From Agrobacterium tumefaciens str. B6 (GTDB taxonomy: Bacteria; Pseudomonadota; Alphaproteobacteria; Rhizobiales; Rhizobiaceae): a stretch of 64,000 nt of DNA. The translations under genes were made by a program, and so were the position numbers. This document shows positions 27,318-37,638 of the stretch, piece by piece (position 1 is the first letter of the stretch; every line of letters begins with the position of its first letter). The stretch is from contig NZ_LMVK01000034.1 of assembly GCF_001541315.1 (NCBI RefSeq), positions 186,001-250,000 of the forward strand. The letters run 5' to 3'. Below the pieces are notes generated by a model that did not search any database, was not told where the DNA came from, and saw only the letters and a list, made by a program, of their open reading frames with translations.

Positions 27318-27350
27318 GAAGGACAGCATGTCACTTCAATGCTGTCCTTC
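27318..27350. repeat. perfect 12-bp hairpin before the DUF1059 gene
   Basis: GAAGGACAGCAT and ATGCTGTCCTTC pair perfectly around a 9-nt loop, ending 22 bp before the DUF1059 start. No U-tract follows, so it may be a weak terminator of the previous gene, an mRNA stabiliser or an operator. Confidence 0.5.
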
Positions 27351-27372
27351 GCTGAAACAGGGAGGCAAGACC

Positions 27373-27558
27373 ATGAGACTTTTTGAATGCGGAACGCTCG
27401 TGCCCGGCTGTGCCTGGCATACGCGCGCAGATGACGACGCTGAAGTCGTCCGCCGCACGGTGGAGCACATGCGCTCGGCCCACGGCGAAACCGTCATCCG
27501 TGAAAACATGATCGAGAACATCAAATCCCGCATCCGCGACGAAGCGAATGCGGCGTAA
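27373..27558 (+). CDS. DUF1059 small protein
   Basis: 61 aa. The DUF1059 pattern is visible: FECGTLVPGCAWHTRADDDAEV...HMRSAHG, with paired Cys and His that could bind a metal. Function unknown. GGGAGG 8 nt before ATG 27373 fixes the start. Convergent with cca. Confidence 0.85.
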   Translation: MRLFECGTLVPGCAWHTRADDDAEVVRRTVEHMRSAHGETVIRENMIENIKSRIRDEANAA

Positions 27559-27584
27559 GCCGCAACGCCTTCGTTGCTGCGACT

Positions 27585-28841
27585 TCAATTCTCCAGCATA
27601 TCCTTCAGCCGGGCGGTCAGCGCTGCACGGTCAAGGGAGAAATTGACGTCGATCCACTTTTCCTCAAGGCTTTTCAGCACTTCGCCCACCTTCGGGCCAG
27701 CCTCGACGCCTGCCGCCATCACATCCACGCCGCTCAGGGGGAATCCGGGCCTGTGGAATTTTTCCGCCCGCGCCAGCAGGGTCGAAAGCCGCGCCACCTT
27801 CTGCATGGCCGTGTCGCCAGCCGAAACATCGGCACGGGCGGCGGCAAGCGCAAGCTTCAGCCGTGTCTTCACCCCTTCTACACCCTGACGGTAAAGCAGC
27901 CGGTCAAGCGCCGTCTCCTTCAGTTCGGGGTCAGCCGCCGGAGCCGAAGCCCAATGGGTAAGATAGGCAGCTTCGGCCTTTGACAGCCGGAGGTGCGCGG
28001 CAAGGGCGACCAGCCTGTCCCTATCGGGCGGCAGGATGGCGGAAAGCCGCAGCATCGGGTCCACCGCCCAGCCAAGAGCCTGTTCCGTCGCCACCAGCCC
28101 GTGAATGGCGTCGATACCCCATTTCTCGGTCTCGGGAAGAATTTCCGTCAGCACACCCGATTGCCGCATCCATAAAAGAGCGCGGGAGGGATCGCGCGCC
28201 GAAAGCAGCTTTTTCAGCTCGCTCCATACCCGTTCGGCCGAAAGGGTACCCAGTTTGTCCTTGGCCCGCGCACTTGCTCTGAGACCGTCCGCATCAGGAC
28301 GGCCGGAGCCGTAGTGGGCGAAAAAGCGGAAAAAGCGCAGAATCCGCAGGTAATCTTCCGAAATCCGCATCGCCGCATCGCCGATGAAGCGCACGGTTCC
28401 GGTTTCGATATCTGGCAGCCCATCGATAAGATCGATGATCCCGCCCTTTTCATCGGCATAAAGAGCATTGATGGTGAGATCGCGCCGCTCGGCGTCGGTC
28501 TGCCAGTCGGTGCCGAAAGCCACCTGTGCATGACGCCCATTGGTCTCGACATCACGACGCAGCGTCGTTACCTCGAAACCTTCGCCATCGATCACCAGTG
28601 TCACCGTGCCGTGCTCGATGCCGGTTGGAACCGCCTTGATGCCCGCAGCCTTCGCCCGCGCCACCACCACATCGGGGGTGAGCGTCGTCGCCAGGTCGAC
28701 ATCGACGACCGGCAGGTCCATCAGCGCATTGCGCACCGCGCCGCCGACGATCCGCACCTCGCCGCCATCGGCATTCAGAAGCGCAAAGATGCGCTTCAGC
28801 GCCGGTTTTTCGAACCAGTCCCGCCCGGCAAGGCTGCTCAT
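27585..28841 (-). CDS. cca: tRNA nucleotidyltransferase/poly(A) polymerase family (CCA-adding)
   Basis: 418 aa. The class II nucleotidyltransferase head is present: VRIVGGAVRNALMDLPVVDVDLAT with the DxD catalytic pair, RRDLTINALYAD, FIGDAAMRISEDYLRILRFFRF. It adds or repairs the 3' CCA of tRNA. The start ATG overlaps the stop of the upstream Nudix gene (TCAT at 28838-28841), so translation is coupled; GAGAGG lies ahead of the ATG. The frame extends upstream but begins within the Nudix gene. Confidence 0.94.
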   Translation of the reverse strand: MSSLAGRDWFEKPALKRIFALLNADGGEVRIVGGAVRNALMDLPVVDVDLATTLTPDVVVARAKAAGIKAVPTGIEHGTVTLVIDGEGFEVTTLRRDVETNGRHAQVAFGTDWQTDAERRDLTINALYADEKGGIIDLIDGLPDIETGTVRFIGDAAMRISEDYLRILRFFRFFAHYGSGRPDADGLRASARAKDKLGTLSAERVWSELKKLLSARDPSRALLWMRQSGVLTEILPETEKWGIDAIHGLVATEQALGWAVDPMLRLSAILPPDRDRLVALAAHLRLSKAEAAYLTHWASAPAADPELKETALDRLLYRQGVEGVKTRLKLALAAARADVSAGDTAMQKVARLSTLLARAEKFHRPGFPLSGVDVMAAGVEAGPKVGEVLKSLEEKWIDVNFSLDRAALTARLKDMLEN

Positions 28842-29476
28842 GAATAAAACCTCTCGTAAATCGTCCTGACGATGCCCGCCGTAATGCCCCAAATGTAGCG
28901 TTCGCCATAGGGCATTTCATAGAAAAACCGCTCCTTCCCCTGAAAGATGCGGCTGCCGCGCCCGTGGTTGGCCGGGTCCATCAGAAAGGACAGCGGCACC
29001 TCGAAAACCTCATCCACTTCCGTTGGATTAAGCGTCAGGTCAAAACCGGGACGAACGACCGACAGTACCGGCTTGATGCGAAAACCCGTCCCGGAAATAT
29101 AATCCGGCAGACGTCCCACCGTTTCCACGAAAGACCTGGAAAGGCCGATTTCCTCTTCCGTTTCGCGCAGGGCCGCCTCTTCCGGCGTGCGGTCTTCGGC
29201 ATCGATGCCGCCGCCTGGAAAGGAAATCTGGCCGGAATGTTTGCGCAAAGTGGAGGTGCGCTGGGTGAAGATCACCCGCGCATCGTTGCCGTCATCAATA
29301 ACGGGCACCAGCACGGCGGCATCCTTCAGCCTGATGCCGTTCCCAGAGAGAACCACACCCGGATTGAGGACATGGTCGCCATTTTCGCGCTCGGCCACGC
29401 CCTCGCCTTCCTGCAACACCCGGCGGCGGAAATCGCTAGCGGTAAAAGCCTTGAGGCCCGTTGTCGTCATAGTCAT
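28838..29476 (-). CDS. Nudix hydrolase, CoA pyrophosphatase-like (NudL)
   Basis: 212 aa. The extended Nudix box GGGIDAEDRTPEEAALRETEEEIGL is complete, preceded by QRTSTLRKHSGQISFPG, which is the CoA-pyrophosphatase subfamily signature. It probably hydrolyses CoA or acyl-CoA to 3',5'-ADP and phosphopantetheine. It overlaps DUF1285 upstream and cca downstream by 4 bp each, so the three are co-translated. Confidence 0.92.
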   Translation of the reverse strand: MTMTTTGLKAFTASDFRRRVLQEGEGVAERENGDHVLNPGVVLSGNGIRLKDAAVLVPVIDDGNDARVIFTQRTSTLRKHSGQISFPGGGIDAEDRTPEEAALRETEEEIGLSRSFVETVGRLPDYISGTGFRIKPVLSVVRPGFDLTLNPTEVDEVFEVPLSFLMDPANHGRGSRIFQGKERFFYEMPYGERYIWGITAGIVRTIYERFYS

Positions 29477-30102
29477 TGCGAAAGCCGTTCCAGTTCATTG
29501 GCGGGCATCACCGGAAAGACGACCCCGCCCGAGCGTACGGCGAACATGTCGATACCATCAACATCGATCACTTCGCCGAGCGCGACGAGATCATACATCA
29601 CCGCCCGCGAGATCAGCGCTTCCAGCCGGCCGCGCACCAGAAGATAGGGTTTCAATTCGCGGTTCTCACCGAAAATTTCAAACCGCAGCGGATACTCCGG
29701 CCCCGCCTCCACCACATCGCCGACATTGGTGCGGAAGGTGAGCAGCGGCTCGCCATCCTTCTCACCCGCGGTCACCTTCATTTCGACGGCGACGAAAGGC
29801 GCATCGACGACCCGGATGCCGACTTTTTCCACAGGAGTTACGAGATAGGTTTTGCCGTCCTCATCCTTGCGCAGAACGGTGGAAAACAGCCGCACCAGCG
29901 GCGCCCTACCAATGGGCGTGCCGAGGTAGAACCATGTGCCGTCGGCGCGGATTTCCATGTCGAGATCGCCGCAAAAGGGCGGATTCCAGCGTTCCACCGG
30001 GGCCGGCCCGCGTTTGGCATCGCCAGTCTGTTCGGCGGCGCGGGAAATCATCGCCGCCAGCCCCGCCGCATCACCTGCCGAATTTATCGTCTCCGCTGCC
30101 AT
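29473..30102 (-). CDS. DUF1285 protein
   Basis: 209 aa. Typical DUF1285 sequence: NPPFCGDLDMEIRADGTWFY, GTPIGRAPLVRLFSTVLR, YLVTPVEKVGIRVVDAPF. Cytoplasmic; function not established. First gene of the DUF1285-Nudix-cca operon, divergent from the MoxR operon. This gene order recurs in Rhizobiales (established knowledge), hinting that the two operons are functionally linked. Confidence 0.9.
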   Translation of the reverse strand: MAAETINSAGDAAGLAAMISRAAEQTGDAKRGPAPVERWNPPFCGDLDMEIRADGTWFYLGTPIGRAPLVRLFSTVLRKDEDGKTYLVTPVEKVGIRVVDAPFVAVEMKVTAGEKDGEPLLTFRTNVGDVVEAGPEYPLRFEIFGENRELKPYLLVRGRLEALISRAVMYDLVALGEVIDVDGIDMFAVRSGGVVFPVMPANELERLSQ

Positions 30103-30277
30103 ATTCGAGTCTCGCTTTGCCGATAAGGAAATACTAAGTCACGACATAGTCATTCGAATGGCGCTTGTCAGCGGCCAAGAGAGCAATAAGCTATATGCAG
30201 CGCAAAATCCGTCCCGGCCAGCGGCCAGCAAAACCGGGATGCGACTGTGACAGCGGCGAAGGTATGAGGAGAGCGAC

Positions 30278-31288
<1,011 letters not shown>

Positions 31289-31313
31289 ACGCACGTTCGC
31301 GAAAGGACTGCAT

Positions 31314-32228
31314 GTGGCATCCATCGGCCAGATCGTAGACAAGACGCCGGGTAGCGAAGTTCTGGCGCGTGCGCGCCAGCGCGCCGCACTGGTGCCGGAC
31401 TGCATGGTCGAGGCAAAACGCATCGCCAACACCGTCACCGCCGGCTGGCACGGCCGCCGCAAGCGCGGCATCGGTGAGAATTTCTGGCAATTCCGCCCCT
31501 ATGCCGAAGGCGAGAGCCTGTCGCGCATCGACTGGCGGCGCTCGGCCCGCGACGATCATACCTATGTGCGTGACCGGGAATGGGAAGCCGCCCACACCAT
31601 CTGGCTCTGGGCCGACATGTCGCCGTCGATGATGTTCAAATCCACCCTCGGCTCCGTTTCCAAGGAAAGCCGGGCGCTGGTGCTGATGCTGGCGCTGGCG
31701 GAAATCCTTGCGCGCTCGGGCGAGCGCATCGGCTGCCCCGGCATCATGGAGCCGGTCTCGGCCAGAAATGCCGCCGAACGGCTGGCCACCGCCATCATGC
31801 ATGCGCCGCTGACAACAGGCATGCCGGAAACGGGCATGATCCGCGGCGCGAGCGATATCGTCCTCATCGGCGATTTTCTCGATGATGCGAAAAATGTGAT
31901 GGAGCGGATTTCGCCGCTCGCGCGGCGGGGCTTACGTGGCCATGTGGTGGAAATCGCCGATCCGGCCGAGGAAACCTTCCCTTATTCCGGCCGCACCGAA
32001 TTCACTGATCCGGAAACCGGCGAAAAACTCGTGTCCGGCCGCGCCGAAACCATTCGCGAGGACTACACCCGCGCCTATCTCGCAAGGCGCGAGGCCTTGT
32101 CCTCATCGCTGCGCCGTCTCGGCTGGAACTTCGTGTTCCACCGCACCGATCACCTCGCTTCCGAGGCGCTCGTCGCCGTTCACATGTATCTTTCCGGCGC
32201 GCCCGCGCAAGGCGGTGGCCATCGATGA
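31314..32228 (+). CDS. DUF58 protein
   Basis: 304 aa. It carries the DUF58 core GENFWQFRPYAEGESLSRIDW, followed by RRSARDDHTYVRDREWE, and a degenerate vWA-like region with LWADMSPSM. The start is a GTG (31314) with AAGGA 7 nt upstream; no ATG fits. It lies 25 bp after moxR and overlaps the next gene (ATGA at 32225). DUF58 proteins are the usual partner of MoxR ATPases. Confidence 0.92.
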   Translation: MASIGQIVDKTPGSEVLARARQRAALVPDCMVEAKRIANTVTAGWHGRRKRGIGENFWQFRPYAEGESLSRIDWRRSARDDHTYVRDREWEAAHTIWLWADMSPSMMFKSTLGSVSKESRALVLMLALAEILARSGERIGCPGIMEPVSARNAAERLATAIMHAPLTTGMPETGMIRGASDIVLIGDFLDDAKNVMERISPLARRGLRGHVVEIADPAEETFPYSGRTEFTDPETGEKLVSGRAETIREDYTRAYLARREALSSSLRRLGWNFVFHRTDHLASEALVAVHMYLSGAPAQGGGHR

Positions 32229-35035
32229 GCGCGTTGCCTTTCGTGTTTACCAGCCCCTACATCCTCTTCGGCCTTCTGGCGCTGCCCGCCATCTGGTGGC
32301 TGCTGCGGCTCACACCGCCGCGCCCCAAGGCGGAGGTCTTTCCGCCGCTGAAGATTCTGGCGACGGTGCTGAAACGCGAGGAGACGCCGTCGAAAAGCCC
32401 GTGGTGGCTGACCCTTCTGCGCATGGCGCTCGCCGCCGCCGTGATTTTCGCTCTGGCGGACCCGGTGGTAAACCCGCGCAACAGTAGCATCGCCGGCAGC
32501 GGCCCCCTGGTGCTCGTGGTCGATAATAGCTGGGCCTCCGCGCCCGACTGGGAGCGGCGCGTGGCAACCGCGCAAGCTCTGATCGGAGATGCCGAACGGG
32601 CTGAACGCCCGGTTTCCATCGTTTTCACCGCCGACGCCGAACATGACGCCGTGCCGGGAACGACAGCCGTGGCGCTGGACAAGCTCGCCGCAGCAAAACC
32701 GAAGCCGCTGGTTCCCGATCGTATCCGCACGGCAGAGGCCATCACCGAAGCGCTGAACGGTACGCCCCCCGGCACGCTCGCCTATATCACCGATGGCGTG
32801 CAGAGTGCGCAGGATGAAAGCGCGATGAGAACGCTTGCCAGCCTCTCGCCCGCCGAATTCCGCATCGTGAAGGGCGATGGCAAGGCGATCACCGCCATAT
32901 CAGGCGCCACCAACAATGCCGACGCCATGAGCGTCACGCTTTCACGGCTGGATACCGCCGAAGCCGCGCGGCTGACCGTGAATGCGCAGGACAGCCAGGG
33001 CCGCATCCTCGCCAATGGCACCGCCAGCTTCGCGCCCGGCGAGGCCGAGACGACGGCGACGGTGGAAGCGCCCTTCGAACTGCGCAACGATTTCGCCCGC
33101 CTTTCCCTCGAAGGTGTCTCGACGGCGGGTGCGGTGCATCTTCTCGATGACGGCTTCCGCCGCCGCCGCGTGGCGCTGCTGGCCGGCGAAACCGGCAATG
33201 ATTTCCAGCCGCTGCTGCAGCCGCTTTATTATATCAGCCGCGCCCTGCAGCCTTTTGCCGATCTCATTCCGCAGCGGCAGGCCGATCTGGCGCAGGCGAT
33301 CCCGGAAATCCTGCAATCCAACCCCTCCGTCATCGTCATGGCTGATATCGGCCGCCTGCCGCAGGAAACCTATGAGCCGATGCAACGGTGGCTGGCCGGC
33401 GGCGGCACGCTGATCCGTTTTGCCGGACCGCGCCTTGCCGCGGCCCCAGCCGACGATCCGCTGGTGCCGGTAACACTCAGGCAGGGTGAGCGTGCGCTCG
33501 GCGGCGCACTCTCCTGGGCCGAGCCGCAGCCGCTTGCCGATTTCCCGAGTTTTGGCGCCTTCGCCGGTACGCCGAAGGCCGATGGCATTCTCGTCAAACG
33601 CCAGGTTCTGGCCGAACCGACACCGGATCTGGCTGAGCGCACCTGGGCCAGCCTTGCCGATGGCACGCCGCTCGTCACCACCCGTAACGTCGAGGCAGGC
33701 CGCATCGTGCTCTTCCATGTCAGCGCCGAAGCAAGCTGGTCCGACCTGCCGATCTCAGGCCATTTCGTCGATATGCTGCGCCGTATCGTGCAATTGTCGA
33801 AGGCGGGCGGCGCTTCCGCCAACGCCAATGCCCCGGCGGCCGCCCTGCCGCCCTTCCGGCTGCTCACGGCCGAAGGCGCACTGTCGGCCGAAATCGGCAC
33901 TGCCCGGCCGCTCGAAATGCGCGCCGGCCAGCCGCCCCGCACCGGTTTCGACAATCCCCCCGGCCTTTACGGCACAGAGGATGGTTTCGTGGCTCTCAAT
34001 CTCTTAGCCGCTGGTGCGACGCTGCGCCCCCTCGACACGTCGGCCGCCGGTATCAGCACGTCAAGCGAAGCGCTGATCGGCGAAACGGCAAAATCCCTGC
34101 GCCCCGCCCTCTTCATCGCCGCCTTCCTGATGCTGATTGCCGATAGCCTGATCGTGCTCTTCATGAACGGCGCATTCGCCCGCCTGCCAAAAGCCCGCAG
34201 CGCCACCGCCGCCACCCTGCTTCTGGCGCTTGGCGCCTTTGCCACCATGTCGCCAACGGACGCGCGCGCCGACGATCCGAAACCCGGCGACGAGCAGATA
34301 TTCGAGCGGCTGGACACCACGCATCTCGCCTATGTCCGCACCGGTGAAGACGATGTCGACCGCATTTCCCAGCAGGGCCTGCAGGGTCTCAGTGAATTCC
34401 TGACCTGGCGCACGACGCTGGAGCCCGGCCAGCCGGTCGGTCTCGATATTTCCAAGGATGAATTGTCCTTCTATCCCATCATCTACTGGCCGGTTTCCGC
34501 CACGGCACCGATGCCCTCAAGCGCCGCCATCTCGCGTATCGACGCCTACATGCGCGCCGGCGGCACCGTACTGTTCGATACGCGCGACCAGTTCTCTTCG
34601 CTCGACACCGGCGCGACCAGCCCTAACGGCGAACGCCTGCAAGCGATCCTCGCCAATATCGACATTCCGCCCTTGGAGCCCGTGCCGGAAGACCATGTTC
34701 TGACGCGCTCTTTCTACCTGCTCACCAATTTCCCCGGTCGTTACAACGGCTCGCCGCTCTGGGTGGAATCGCGGCAGGGCGCGGCCAAGACCACGTCGGG
34801 CCTTTCCTCCTCCGGTGATGGCGTGACGCCGATCATGATAACAGGCAATGACTTTGCCGGCGCATGGGCCGTCGATGCGCAGGGCGCGCCGGTTCTGCCC
34901 ACCGTGCCACCAGACGAGATGCAGCGCGAACACGCCTTCCGCTCCGGCGTCAACATCATGATGTATATGCTGACCGGCAACTACAAGGCCGATCAGGTCC
35001 ACGTTCCCGCACTTCTCGAACGGTTGGGGCAGTGA
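32225..35035 (+). CDS. membrane protein with BatA-like N-terminus and DUF4159 C-terminus
   Basis: 936 aa. Two N-terminal membrane helices (residues ~11-28 and ~58-80), then a vWA-like domain (LVLVVDNSWAS) in which the MIDAS is degenerate: DNSWA instead of DxSxS. The region to ~residue 620 is presumed periplasmic or cytoplasmic beta-rich. Two more helices occur at ~620-675, then the DUF4159 domain (AYVRTGEDDVDRISQQGLQG; AGGTVLFDTRDQFSS). It overlaps the DUF58 gene and is separated from the next gene by 1 bp. Probably a membrane scaffold for the MoxR machine; substrate unknown. Confidence 0.88.
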   Translation: MSALPFVFTSPYILFGLLALPAIWWLLRLTPPRPKAEVFPPLKILATVLKREETPSKSPWWLTLLRMALAAAVIFALADPVVNPRNSSIAGSGPLVLVVDNSWASAPDWERRVATAQALIGDAERAERPVSIVFTADAEHDAVPGTTAVALDKLAAAKPKPLVPDRIRTAEAITEALNGTPPGTLAYITDGVQSAQDESAMRTLASLSPAEFRIVKGDGKAITAISGATNNADAMSVTLSRLDTAEAARLTVNAQDSQGRILANGTASFAPGEAETTATVEAPFELRNDFARLSLEGVSTAGAVHLLDDGFRRRRVALLAGETGNDFQPLLQPLYYISRALQPFADLIPQRQADLAQAIPEILQSNPSVIVMADIGRLPQETYEPMQRWLAGGGTLIRFAGPRLAAAPADDPLVPVTLRQGERALGGALSWAEPQPLADFPSFGAFAGTPKADGILVKRQVLAEPTPDLAERTWASLADGTPLVTTRNVEAGRIVLFHVSAEASWSDLPISGHFVDMLRRIVQLSKAGGASANANAPAAALPPFRLLTAEGALSAEIGTARPLEMRAGQPPRTGFDNPPGLYGTEDGFVALNLLAAGATLRPLDTSAAGISTSSEALIGETAKSLRPALFIAAFLMLIADSLIVLFMNGAFARLPKARSATAATLLLALGAFATMSPTDARADDPKPGDEQIFERLDTTHLAYVRTGEDDVDRISQQGLQGLSEFLTWRTTLEPGQPVGLDISKDELSFYPIIYWPVSATAPMPSSAAISRIDAYMRAGGTVLFDTRDQFSSLDTGATSPNGERLQAILANIDIPPLEPVPEDHVLTRSFYLLTNFPGRYNGSPLWVESRQGAAKTTSGLSSSGDGVTPIMITGNDFAGAWAVDAQGAPVLPTVPPDEMQREHAFRSGVNIMMYMLTGNYKADQVHVPALLERLGQ

Positions 35036-35036
35036 C

Positions 35037-37121
35037 ATGACATTGACCTTCGCCCCCTTCCTGCCGTGGATCGTAATCGCCGTTCTGGCAGTCGCAGCCC
35101 TCGCCCTTTCCTTCATCGGCCTGTGGCGCGGCGTGCGCGGCGCGTGGCTGCGCGGGCTGGCGCTCGCCGCCCTGCTTGCCGCCATCGCCAATCCGCTTCT
35201 GACGCAGGAAGAGCGCGAGCCGCTCTCCACCATCGTGCCCGTCATCGTCGACCGCTCGCAGAGCCAGGACGTGCAGGAGCGGCCGCAGATGACCGATACC
35301 GCGCTGGAGACGCTGAAAGACCGGCTCTCGCGCTTCCCGCGCATTGAGCCGCGCATCGTGGAAGTCCGCGACAATGGTGAGAGCGATTCCCCCTCGACAC
35401 AGCTTTTCTCGGCGCTTTCCTCTGCCGTCTCGGATGTCTCACCATCCCGCGTCGGCGGCGCGATCTTCCTCAGCGACGGCCAGATTCACGATATTCCCAA
35501 CGCTTTGCCCAATGCCGAACAGGCGCTGGGCTTCCGCGCGCCGGTCCATGGGTTAATCACCGGCAAGGCCGATGAGTTCGACCGCCGTATCGAAATAGTC
35601 CGCGCTCCGCGCTTCGGCATCGTCAACGAAGAGCAGCAGCTGACACTGCGCGTCTTCGATGACGGCCGCCCCGCCGGCGGCGGTTCCGCGGAAGTGACCG
35701 TGAAGATGAATGGCGAAGAAATCGCCACGCTGCAGGCCACGCCCGGCCAGCCGACGCCGTTCAGCTTCAAGGTTCCGCGCGGCGGCAACAATGTCATGGA
35801 GTTTTCCGTCGCCGAGCTTCCGGGCGAAGTAACGGCCGCCAATAATCGCGCCGTTCACCTGATCGAAGGCATCCGCCAAAACCTGCGCGTGCTGCTCGTT
35901 TCCGGCGAACCCCATGCCGGTGAACGCGCCTGGCGCAACCTCCTGAAATCCGACGCCTCGGTCGATCTGGTGCATTTCACCATTCTGCGCCCGCCCGAAA
36001 AACAGGACGGCACGCCCATCAACGAACTCTCGCTGATCGCCTTCCCGACCCGCGAACTGTTCGTTGAGAAGATCAATGATTTCGACCTCATCATCTTCGA
36101 CCGCTACCAGCATCGCGGCGTGCTGCCGATCCTTTATTACGATTACATCGCCCAATATGTCGAAAAGGGCGGCGCGCTTTTGATCGCCGCCGGGCCGGAA
36201 CATGCCGGTCAGGATTCGATCGCCATGACGCCTTTGGCCTCCGTGCTGCCGGCGCAGCCGACGGGTCAGGTGCATCAGGCCGCTTTTTACCCCCGTCTTT
36301 CGGAAGCGGGCAAGAAACACCCCGTCACCCGCGGGCTGGAAGGCTCGGGCAACGAGCCGCCGCAATGGGGCCGCTGGTTCCGCACCATCAGTGTCGACCC
36401 GCCGCAGGGCCAGACCGTGATGCTGGGCGACGGACAGGACCCGCTGCTGGTGCTGAACCGGCAGGGCGAAGGCCGTGTCGCCATGCTGCTGTCGGATCAG
36501 GGCTGGCTGTGGGCGCGCGGTTACGAAGGTGGTGGCCCGCATGTGGCGCTTTACCGCCGCATCGCCCACTGGCTGATGAAGGAGCCGGAGCTTGAAGAAG
36601 AGGCGCTGACGGCGCGCGCCAACGGCCGCACCCTGCAGATCACCCGCCAGACCATTGGCGACGATCCCGGTCAGGCGAGCGTGCGTTTCCCTTCCGGCAA
36701 AACGGAAAGCATGGCCTTCACCAGCGCCGAGCCCGGTCTTTACAGGATCGAGCGCCGCATGGATGAAACCGGCCTGTTCGAAATCAAGAACGGCGATTTC
36801 ACCACCCTCGTCCATGTCGGCGCGGTGGATGCACCGGAATTCAAGGCGATGATTTCGACGACCGAAACGCTGAAACCGCTGGCAGACGCCACCAAGGGCA
36901 GCGTGCACCGTGTCGCCGATAGTTCCGGCCGTATCGCGCTGCCCGATATATTGCCCGTCCGCGGCGATATCAGGGTTGCCGATGAGGATCGCATGCTGAT
37001 ACGCATGACCGACGAGACGGTGCTGAAAGGCGTCAACACCCTGCCGCTCTTTGCCGGTTTTGCCGGGCTTGCCGCCCTGCTGCTCGCCTTCTCCGCGCTC
37101 TGGTGGCGTGAGGGCCGGTAA
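35037..37121 (+). CDS. membrane protein with vWA MIDAS and glutamine-amidotransferase-like domain
   Basis: 694 aa. Two N-terminal helices (~8-29, ~38-56), a vWA-type domain with an intact MIDAS-like DRSQS (VPVIVDRSQSQDV) and AIFLSDGQIHD, then a segment resembling class I amidotransferase-like membrane proteins (DLIIFDRYQHRGVLPILYYD, GGALLIAAGPEHAG). A C-terminal helix follows (LPLFAGFAGLAALLLAFSAL). Last gene of the MoxR operon. Unlike its upstream neighbour it keeps the metal site, so the two may form an active/inactive pair. Confidence 0.87.
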   Translation: MTLTFAPFLPWIVIAVLAVAALALSFIGLWRGVRGAWLRGLALAALLAAIANPLLTQEEREPLSTIVPVIVDRSQSQDVQERPQMTDTALETLKDRLSRFPRIEPRIVEVRDNGESDSPSTQLFSALSSAVSDVSPSRVGGAIFLSDGQIHDIPNALPNAEQALGFRAPVHGLITGKADEFDRRIEIVRAPRFGIVNEEQQLTLRVFDDGRPAGGGSAEVTVKMNGEEIATLQATPGQPTPFSFKVPRGGNNVMEFSVAELPGEVTAANNRAVHLIEGIRQNLRVLLVSGEPHAGERAWRNLLKSDASVDLVHFTILRPPEKQDGTPINELSLIAFPTRELFVEKINDFDLIIFDRYQHRGVLPILYYDYIAQYVEKGGALLIAAGPEHAGQDSIAMTPLASVLPAQPTGQVHQAAFYPRLSEAGKKHPVTRGLEGSGNEPPQWGRWFRTISVDPPQGQTVMLGDGQDPLLVLNRQGEGRVAMLLSDQGWLWARGYEGGGPHVALYRRIAHWLMKEPELEEEALTARANGRTLQITRQTIGDDPGQASVRFPSGKTESMAFTSAEPGLYRIERRMDETGLFEIKNGDFTTLVHVGAVDAPEFKAMISTTETLKPLADATKGSVHRVADSSGRIALPDILPVRGDIRVADEDRMLIRMTDETVLKGVNTLPLFAGFAGLAALLLAFSALWWREGR

Positions 37122-37210
37122 GGGCGTTTCGGCCCGGCGGCAGCGCCGGGCTTTCCCGTCTCCGATTGGAAATCGAAAGCGGTCGCCACCCCGGCGTCTG
37201 GAGAGAAACC

Positions 37211-37624
37211 ATGAATTTCATTTTGAGCGACGTCGCGGATCCAGAAGCCGAAAAGGCCATCCGCGATCCGCTGGTGGCCTATAATCTCGCCCGTTTCGGC
37301 GAAAGCGACAAACGCGAACTCATCATCACCATCCGTGACGACGAAAACATTGTTACCGGCGGTCTGGTTGGCCATACCGCCCGCGGCTGGCTTTACGTGC
37401 AGCTTCTTTTCATACCGGAAACCATGCGCGGTCGGGGCACGGGCCCCAAGCTGCTTGCAATGGCCGAGGAAGAAGCCAGAAAACGCGGCTGCATGGGCGC
37501 CTATATAGACACGATGAACCCGGATGCCCTGAGAACCTATGAACGCTACGGCTTCACCAAAATCGGCTCGCTTGGCCCCCTTTCCAGCGGCCAGTCGATC
37601 ACCTGGCTGGAGAAGCGGTTCTAA
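37211..37624 (+). CDS. GNAT-family N-acetyltransferase
   Basis: 137 aa. The acetyl-CoA loop is LLFIPETMRGRGTGPKLLAMAEEEA, and YIDTMNPDALRTYERYGF completes the fold. ATG 37211 is supported by GGAGAG 6 nt before it; the frame is open to 37166. It lies 89 bp after the MoxR operon on the same strand. Substrate unknown. Confidence 0.88.
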   Translation: MNFILSDVADPEAEKAIRDPLVAYNLARFGESDKRELIITIRDDENIVTGGLVGHTARGWLYVQLLFIPETMRGRGTGPKLLAMAEEEARKRGCMGAYIDTMNPDALRTYERYGFTKIGSLGPLSSGQSITWLEKRF

Positions 37625-37638
37625 ATTGCATAAAGCTG

